Of a stretch of 64,000 nucleotides of DNA, positions 57,381 through 64,000 are shown one piece after another. The notes under the pieces were generated by a model. It had not been told where the DNA came from. It ran no database searches and saw nothing but the letters and a program-made list of their open reading frames with translations. Positions within the stretch are counted from its first letter, which is position 1, and each line of letters begins with the position of its first letter. The DNA lies in contig JANTQA010000060.1 in the NCBI GenBank assembly GCA_027625915.1, forward strand, positions 4,340,001-4,404,000. The letters are read 5' to 3'. This stretch comes from Anaeramoeba flamelloides (Eukaryota; Metamonada; Anaeramoebidae). The position numbers and the translations under genes were made by a program.

Positions 57381-58499
57381 TCGCAATAAAATGAAAAATT
57401 CAATTTTTGAAATCACATTAATCAAAATCTCTTGAATTTTACAACGCTTTTCCCCTTTACAAAGCTTTTCACCTTTAAAAATGTTCGAAAGTGTTTGCAA
57501 GAGTTCTGAATAGTCTTCAAGTGTTTGAAAGTTTTAAAATACAGAAAAATTTTGGTGACAAAAAGAGAAAAAGAGTGTTTGTAGTGGAAAATTAAATTTT
57601 TTCAATTCATTTTTTTTAAAATAATTACAAAATATAAAATCTCAATCGAATTTTATGATCATACTAATAAATACCCATTTCTACAATTTATTTGAATATA
57701 AAATAAACTTTCTTTCAGTCAAAGCGGCCCAACATTTTTTTAAAATATCAAATATTTAATATAAATGACCTTTGAAGATTAAATAAGGAATAAGTAGTAT
57801 AATAAACAATCAAAGAATAGTTGATGTCAGCCTGAAATAAAACGAATAAATCAATAGATTTTCTAAAAAAAATTGAAAAACCCAAATTATTAGGGTGCTC
57901 TATTGAGAAAAACAGCAATGTTCATTTTGATCTTTCTATTGAAGATCAAATAAAAATTTCACCTAGAAATCAAAATTATTTCTCTACAATCATTTTTACA
58001 ATATCAATAACATTAGAATAACACATTTTTACCAAGTGACTATCGATCTTGCAATAAATTTAAAAATTACAAATGAATTAGGTTTTAGAAAAATTGTAAA
58101 AATGTGAATATATATGTAAAAAATGTGAATAAATGATTTCAATTTTGAAATTTCCAAAATAAATTTTTTCTTCTAATATCCATTCAAAAACTTTAAACAC
58201 ACGTAATTCACCCACCACAACTGGGCCACTTTGACTGGAAAATGGTTTGGATGTTTTTTTTTAAAATAGATTTATTACCTTCACATGTTAAATAACCAAA
58301 AAGAATATAGAGGAATTTTCCTTCTTATTTGTGATCGATTTAACAAAAACCTCTAAGCTCTAGTTGTGTTTTCTGTCCAATAAAAAGATATGAGAAGAAG
58401 AAGAAGAAAACAATTCTACAAAAAATCTTAATAATTGCTGATAATGTGGTTCGGTTGTTGTGAAAGCTTTTGAAAAGTTGTCCAACTAAATTCAATTTC
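57381..58499. other. AT-rich intergenic sequence
   Basis: A short direct repeat of CTTTTCnCCTTTnnAAA lies around 57447-57480. No gene or RNA recognised. Confidence 0.35.
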
Positions 58500-58700
58500 A
58501 AATTAATGGGCACAGAAAATTTCAAGAATTATTCATAAGTGAATCAAATTAATTGTAGTATCATTCTAAAATCTAAGAAACTCTTTAAAATATACAAAAA
58601 TAACACTCGACTGAATCTAAAAAACTCATTAAAACAAAACAATATAATTAAATATTTTAAAAATTGATCTGCCCTGTTATTTGAAATGAGCAATCTCGTT
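58500..58700 (+). repeat. Dispersed repeat C, copy 3
   Basis: Matches 27611-27790 and 13481-13690; retains both the TCTGCCC end and the upstream TTTCAAGAATTATTC block. It overlaps the 3' end of the minus-strand relic at 58657-58914. Confidence 0.78.
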
Positions 58701-58914
58701 TTGTAAATTGTAAAGGATTAAAAATTATAAAACCAATAAAAACATTTGAACAAGATGAATTGGGAAACTGTTCTTTACATTTTATTGATAACTCTTTACA
58801 CGTAATACTTTTGTTCTTCAAAGTATCATTTTCAATATAAAGCAACAATTCATCTCGGTATTTTGTGGGATTGTTTTTTTCCTTATTTTCAATTTTCTTT
58901 GTTACATACATCAA
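58657..58914 (-). pseudogene. HTH-like fragment, possibly of a Tc1/mariner-type transposase
   Basis: An 85-codon minus-strand frame starts at an ATG and reads YRDELLLYIENDTLKNKSIT, then CKELSIKCKEQFPNSSCSNV and a short hydrophobic stretch ending FTKRDC. The spacing (acidic helix, SIT.KEL..K..EQF, S..V helix, FTKR) resembles the second helix-turn-helix of Tc1/IS630-type transposases, which would fit the TA-flanked MITEs. The resemblance is by eye and weak. There is no DDE catalytic domain next to it, so at best it is a fragment. Its 3' end lies in dispersed repeat C. Confidence 0.35.
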
Positions 58915-58984
58915 TCTAATAATGGTATTTTAAAATTCCTATATCTAGCTCATTCGATATCAAACTTCAACTGTTTCCATTTTT

Positions 58985-59309
58985 ATACTGGCGGATTATT
59001 TACAAATTGGTTTCTTCTTATCTTGTTTTTTTCATTTTTCAACTGTTCAATATCCATAAGTATTTAAAACAAAAAATGAAAAAATGAATAATTGTATATG
59101 AAAATCACCAATAAGTAATTATCATATTAACCATCAAATTCAATAGTAACAATGATTTGAGAGGTGTTCCCTTCTGTTTGAAAAAAGAGTTTACTTTCAG
59201 CTTTAATAGAATAAACAAAATGTTTAAACACAAAAACACATTCTTTAAAGAATGAGTGAAAGGTTGGTTGTTTTAGAGACTTTTTATTCTTAATAATTTC
59301 AAACACCAC
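58985..59309 (-). repeat. Dispersed repeat E, copy 2, with a coding-like tail
   Basis: Homologous to 28478-28680. On the minus strand 59127-59309 is an open 60-codon frame ending KLFFQTEGNTSQIIVTIEF. The corresponding part of the other copy reads similarly but is broken. A decayed coding 3' end is plausible. It lies upstream, on the same strand, of the HTH-like fragment. Confidence 0.55.
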
Positions 59310-59544
59310 GATTTGACTGAGAAAATATTTATTTGCCTTTAGTTATTATTGTTGTTGATCTTAAAGGATCGATTGGTTTGTTAACCAAATCAAATGAAAA
59401 TACAATAAAACTCTTAAATCTGGCCCTTGATTGAATCAAGTATCTTTTTTGTTGTTTTTTCAAAGAATAACTTTAAATCACAAATCTGTTTTTTGATCAA
59501 AAAAAATTTCTTTGTAAAAATATTGCTGAATAAGCCCAAAACAC

Positions 59545-59930
59545 ATCAACTATTTTATCGCGATTAAAAAGTAATCTCGATATTTCGGCATTTATCACGA
59601 TTTTTTAAATAATTATCGCGATTTTATAGAATATCGCCATTTGTCAGATTATCGTGATAATACAGTCAGTTTCACTTTTAAGGCACAAACTTTCAACGAA
59701 ATTTAAGGCACAAAAAAAATCTCAAATTAAGGCACAAAATTTGGAATTTTATTTTTTACAATTTATTTTTACTAGAATTTGAATTTTGTGCTTTAATTTG
59801 AGATTTTTATTTTGCCTTAAATTTCGTTGAAAGTTTGTGCCTTAAAAGTCAAACTGACTGTATTGAATATTGTGATTTTCTAAAATATCACGATTTGATT
59901 AAAATAATCGCAATTTTTGTAACTTTATCA
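59545..59930. repeat. ATCGCGAT-type repeat cluster interrupted by MITE-1
   Basis: Units such as TTATCGCGATT, ATTATCGCGATTTTATAG and ATTATCGTGATAA recur every 20-30 bases on both sides of the MITE-1 at 59663-59860. It is the same unit as at 57235-57380. Confidence 0.65.
59663..59860. mobile_element. MITE-1 copy 5, best preserved
   Basis: 198 bp from CAGTCAGTTTCAC to its inverse, flanked by TA on both sides. Both arms keep all three AAGGCACAAA-type motifs nearly unchanged, apart from one lesion (TTTTGCC) in the right arm. It inserted into the ATCGCGAT cluster and is probably the youngest copy. Confidence 0.93.
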
Positions 59931-61019
59931 TGAATTTTTCATATATATGATCAAATCCTCTCATATTCAAAGAGGACACAGATGAATTATTGTGGAAAAT
60001 GAACACAAAAAAATTGTATGATGTTAACATAGAATACTTTTAAACCAATAAAAATCAACATTCTATTCAGAAAAATGAAGCACAAAACTAAATAACCCAA
60101 AATCGCCAACATAAAAAAAGTTATTTGAATCGAAAGACTTGAGGCTTTTCATATTAATTATTCAAAATTTCAACATTTTTTTATTTTTTATACTTTAAAA
60201 CCTTTTCCAAATTTTCCTTTTTACATCTTTTCCGTTCCTCCTATCTTTTTGTTTTTTTAGGAGTTTGTTGGGGGGGGGGTATTATGTTGAAAAAATCATT
60301 ATAAGAATTGATAAACTTGTTCATGATTAGATCTTAAACTAACTTGATATGATCAGATCTTGAACAAATTGAACTGGTCTTTGGGAACTGAAGAGAAATG
60401 AATCCAGCTAATACAATTTGAAACCGAACTGAAGTGAATCAAATCGAACTTTCCGTACAATATTCCAATGAGTTCTTGGACAGGGTTTTTTCTGTAAAGT
60501 TGGTACCTTGTACTGAAATTTTGTGAAAACAAAATTTGGGAAACTTGCAAATGAATAAAAAAAAAAAAAACATAAAAAATCCAAATTAAAGAAACTCAAA
60601 AGAAAATTTGGAAAATCAATTCTTATTCTGAAAGACTATCGTCACTTTATATATAAAACCATCTGTAGAGTTCTAAATTATAACTCAATAAATTAACCTA
60701 TTTCATTTGATCATATAGTTTTTTAAATATTTAGACCTCTTTATTAAAACAAGACACGACCCAGAATCTTTCGACCAACAAAAAAAAAAAACAACCACCA
60801 ACCAGTTCAACACTTGAGATAAAAAATTAAACTTTTAAATGGAGTTTTTACTTTTTTTTATTATTTTTTTTACTTTCTTTCATTTTAATCTTTTCAATTT
60901 ATTTTTCTGGGTCTTTTTTTAACAATAAAATTTAATCTTTCATTTTTTTTAGAAAAGATATTCTATGAATTATAATCTTGCCTACATTATAACTAGGATT
61001 TTAAACACTAAATCAATTT
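59931..61019. other. Intergenic sequence with a G10 run
   Basis: A run of ten G occurs at 60270-60279. The stretch 60350-60550 is less AT-rich and contains loose GAACTGAAG repeats, but it gives no convincing protein on either strand. Confidence 0.35.
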
Positions 61020-61560
61020 GATAGTTTCGGGAAGTACTGTAGAAGGTCTTCAAGTGCCGTAGAGTGCCTAGGCTTTTTAAAATTTTTAGAAATAAATTGA
61101 AAATTTTATAAATTTTCGTTTTATTTCTCAAATTATCAAAAACCTAATGGCACTTTACCGTCAAGTTCCGTAGCGTGCAAAGGTTTTTTTAAAATTTGAG
61201 AAATAAATTGAAAATTAAAAAAATTTTCGTTTTATTTATCAAATTTTAAAAAACCTAACGAAAAGTACAGTCAAGTTCCGTAGCGTGCAAAGGTTTTTTT
61301 TTAATTTTTAAGAATAGAGAAAAATCTAAAATTTTACTCAATTCTTAAAAATTCTGGAAAACTAAACGAAAAGTTCCGTCAAGTGCCTAGGTTTTCTTGA
61401 TATTTTCTGTTTTATTTGTTAAATATATCGATTTTCGTTAGGTTTTTTTTACTTTTTGAAATAAACCGAAAATTTATTATGATTTTCTGTTTATTTCTAA
61501 AAGTAAAAAAAACCTAGAACACTTCACAAATAAACAGAAAAATTTTCAAAAACCTAACGG
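61020..61560. repeat. Tandem array of ~105-110-bp palindromic units
   Basis: About four to five units repeat in tandem. Each begins with a C(A)AAGT(T/G)CCGTAG(C/A)GTGC-type box, continues with AGGTTTTTTTAAAATTT, then AAATAAATTGAAAA, and returns as the inverse (TTTTCGTTTTATTT...AAAAAACCTAACG). Every unit can fold back on itself. Units after 61377 carry a variant CAAGTGCCTAGGTTTTCTTG. The same variant occurs once at about 15200-15290, and the arm motif is shared with the hairpins at 8578 and 12370. Confidence 0.8.
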
Positions 61561-63595
61561 TAAACGGGTGGTAATTTGGTTGAACCACCTCTCTTAAATA
61601 ATAAAAAAAATAAAATTTATTCATTTCAATTCTCTCTTTTGTTTTTACAGTACTTGAATGATAATCTTAAAAAACCCCTTTATTTTAATCTCAATCTTTT
61701 TTTTTTTTCAATTTTTATAAAGTTTCAAATACTCTCAATAAATGTGTCTATTTTAGAAACTTTTTAAATTGGAAGTCACGAATTTAGTCAATTCAAAATT
61801 CTTTTTTATGCTTTTTTCAATGATTTCAACATGTTAAATTTGAATAAAAACGAAAAGTTGATTTTCAAATTTTTCACAATAAAAAATTTTTAATAGTTCA
61901 AAATTTCAATTTTTGGGATTATCCTTAACACAGATTCGGCTATAATTAAAGTATGTTGTAATTAGGTTTTTATGGTATTAGTGCGCTACAAAGTTCACAA
62001 GACTCTAAAAAAATCTATTATATTTCTTATTGCATAATAAATTATTACTTGGTTTACAAAAAATCACTACAATTTTAGAAATTCTAATTTTTACAATTTT
62101 TAATCCAAAATTCCAATTTAAAAATCTATAAATTTAAACCAAAATAATATTATTCAGGTATTCCAAAATTAAAGTTGAGAATCTCCAAAAGTATTTATTT
62201 AATCCAATTTTAAAATTCCAAGATTTACTCAAGAATTATCAACATAAAAACCGAATTATTTATTTCTTGGTGTTTCCAATCTATGAGTCCAGTTGTATTT
62301 TCAATTTATTTTATGACCAGTGAATACAATTTGTAAAGATAATCCCAGAGTCCATTATTTATTTTTTTATAAAATAGAATTTTTTAGCAACTAATCTACA
62401 TTTTGGAGACAAAAAAGGAAGATATTTTTTAATGTTGAAGTCTGAAGATTTCGAACTCAACTTATAAATTTGTTACAAAAATTCTTTGATTTTTTTACTA
62501 ATACAAGGGGATCGTTTTTAATTGATAAGATCAATTTTTCGTACTATTGATCGAATAAATTTTAAAATTTATACACTTTTGAATTATAGAGCACTAAAAT
62601 GATTTATATTCAATTCGTATAAACTTTTATTTTAGACTTCTCCTCCTTGTTAAGGTCCATTGCAGAAAGATAAGTAATTTAACAATTATATTATTTTTAA
62701 TTGTTTTTTTTTTGGATATTTTGATATTTCAACAATAAACCATAAATTTTTAGAAATATTTTTAAGAGAGATTGTGATTGAGATTTGGATTTGGATTAAG
62801 AAATAACAATTAAAAATTAAAAATTAAAAATTAAAAAGGAATCGCTGGGTATACAATAGCATGTTTAACCCTTATTGAAATCTATGATTGAGAATATCTC
62901 ATTCAGATAAACGAGAGACAAAAACGAAAAATTAAAAAACAAAGATTATTTTCGAGGTACATTGTAACATAACAAACAATAATTGTTTTTTTTTCAATTT
63001 TTGTATTTATTTTTCAGGATTAAAGTTTTTGAAATATTGGAATTGTAATAAATTTAAGTTTTGAGAATTGAAAAAACTGAGAATTGAAGAGAAAGGTTTC
63101 TGGATTAAGTTTAGGAGTGTTAGATCTCATCTAAATTAAATAATATAACCCAAAACATTAAAAAAAAAAAATCAATTAAAAGTCATTTTCAAAAAGTGTT
63201 GAAATTAAAAAGGAAGATTAGAATTTAATTTTCTCAAAACTAATTCGTTTAAAGTTGTTTGAAATCTTTTTATAAAACACCTTTTACAATACTTTTTGAG
63301 TTAACAGTTTGTGGAAAAGGTGTAATAAGTTGGGTGTTGAAAAAAATTTGTATTTGGAATATTTTATCAGATTAAGATCAAAAACACTAAAAAATGGGTG
63401 TTGGAATTAAAGGGTTTTTCTTGATTTGGTTAGTTTGGTTCACTTTTTCGTTGTTTTTTTAAATTTTTTTTTTATTTATTTTGTTTTCATTTTTCAAAGT
63501 AAAGAAAAATTGAAAAAAAAATACCTTTTTCGTTGGAAAAAATTGAAAGAAATAAAAAAATCAATATTCGAAAAAAATGAAAAAAAAAAAAAATA
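61561..63595. other. AT-rich intergenic sequence with an inverted repeat F copy
   Basis: 62365-62470 is the inverse of repeat F (28735-28855, 41515-41625). An AAATTAAA short tandem run lies at about 62810-62837. The rest shows no gene or RNA. Confidence 0.45.
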
Positions 63596-63835
63596 AATTA
63601 CTCTCTCGTGAAACATAAGGTTCTTGGAAAATGAATTCTTTATGCCTTTTCTTCCAGAAGGAAGAAGTGTGTACTTCTGATTCACAATTTTGGAAATCAT
63701 GAAATTCATTTTTGGTACAATAAAAGTCTGCTTTTTTTCTTCACAAATTTTATATTGAGGGATCACATGTTCAATATGAATTTGTATGTCTAGGTATTTT
63801 TGAGAATCTTGCCTTTTTTCCTTTTTTTTTTTTTG
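63596..63835 (-). other. Candidate coding exon of an unknown spliced gene
   Basis: On the minus strand this less AT-rich block is open for about 75 codons and reads DSQKYLDIQIHIEHVIPQYK, ICEEKKQTFIVPKMNFMISK, IVNQKYTLLPSGRKG and SFSKNLMFHER. It ends at GTAATT, a plausible 5' splice site, beyond which the frame runs into T-rich sequence. The composition is that of a real protein, but I cannot name a family. The gene, if real, would start beyond or near the window end, and I did not find the next exon with confidence. Confidence 0.33.
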
Positions 63836-64000
63836 CAGTTCTTTGGTTTATATATTTTAGCTAGCAATATTTTCAATTTTTCTTTTCGAAAAACTTTATT
63901 TTTTTCATTCTAAAGGATGGGTTGGGTTACTCAGAATATAAAATAAAAAGTTAAAAATATATCCACACTCACGAAAGGAAATCAATCTAAAAATTAAAAA

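Noticed and set aside
60353-60599. Two overlapping minus-strand frames
   Set aside because: They use different frames over loosely repetitive GAACTGAAG sequence; neither shows a motif or a partner exon.
61020-61560. Considered as a CRISPR array
   Set aside because: The units are long palindromes without unique spacers, and the host is a eukaryote.

Overview
The window is very AT-rich nuclear DNA of a microbial eukaryote, with long homopolymer and (TA)n tracts. Its proteins carry polyQ, polyN, lysine-rich and KE-repeat inserts. Eukaryotic elongation factor 1-alpha, an SMC ATPase, a homeodomain protein and a broken TRIM-like (B-box, coiled coil, SPRY) gene exclude a prokaryote, organelle or virus. 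The TRIM/SPRY relic, low-complexity inserts and AT-richness fit an amoeboid protist such as Anaeramoeba. That assignment is an inference from sequence style; a phylogeny of the EF-1alpha would settle it.

Five intact, apparently intronless genes are present: EF-1alpha (1612-2952, minus), a secreted strictosidine-synthase-like beta-propeller (17203-18381, plus), a 1149-residue protein built from seven degenerate PH-like repeats (29722-33171, plus), a homeodomain plus AT-hook protein with a substituted helix-3 residue (36097-38937, minus) and an SMC-family ATPase with a long lysine-rich insert in its head (45847-49911, minus). They do not form an operon or an obvious pathway. The last three concern protein/lipid binding (inferred), transcription and chromosome structure.

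Most of the remaining sequence is a graveyard of repeats. I recognise: MITE-1, a ~197-bp near-perfect palindrome with CAGT ends and TA target duplications (five copies); MITE-2, ~470 bp, also at TA (three copies, two with paralogous empty sites inside this window); a ~1.6-kb TIR element (two copies); several long inverted-repeat elements (386-955, 19844-20898, 51955-52715); snap-back hairpin repeats, including a tandem array at 61020-61560; and at least six further dispersed families. A LINE 3' end (56740-57215), a possible transposase HTH fragment (58657-58914) and the TRIM-like pseudogene (55029-56237) are decayed coding sequence.

Several short stretches look like exons or exon relics because they are less AT-rich, read as protein-like peptides and abut plausible splice sites (16516-17147, 18846-19160, 54685-54925, 63596-63835). 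They are listed at low confidence. I saw no tRNA or rRNA gene, no CRISPR array, and no retroviral, LTR or Polinton-type element.
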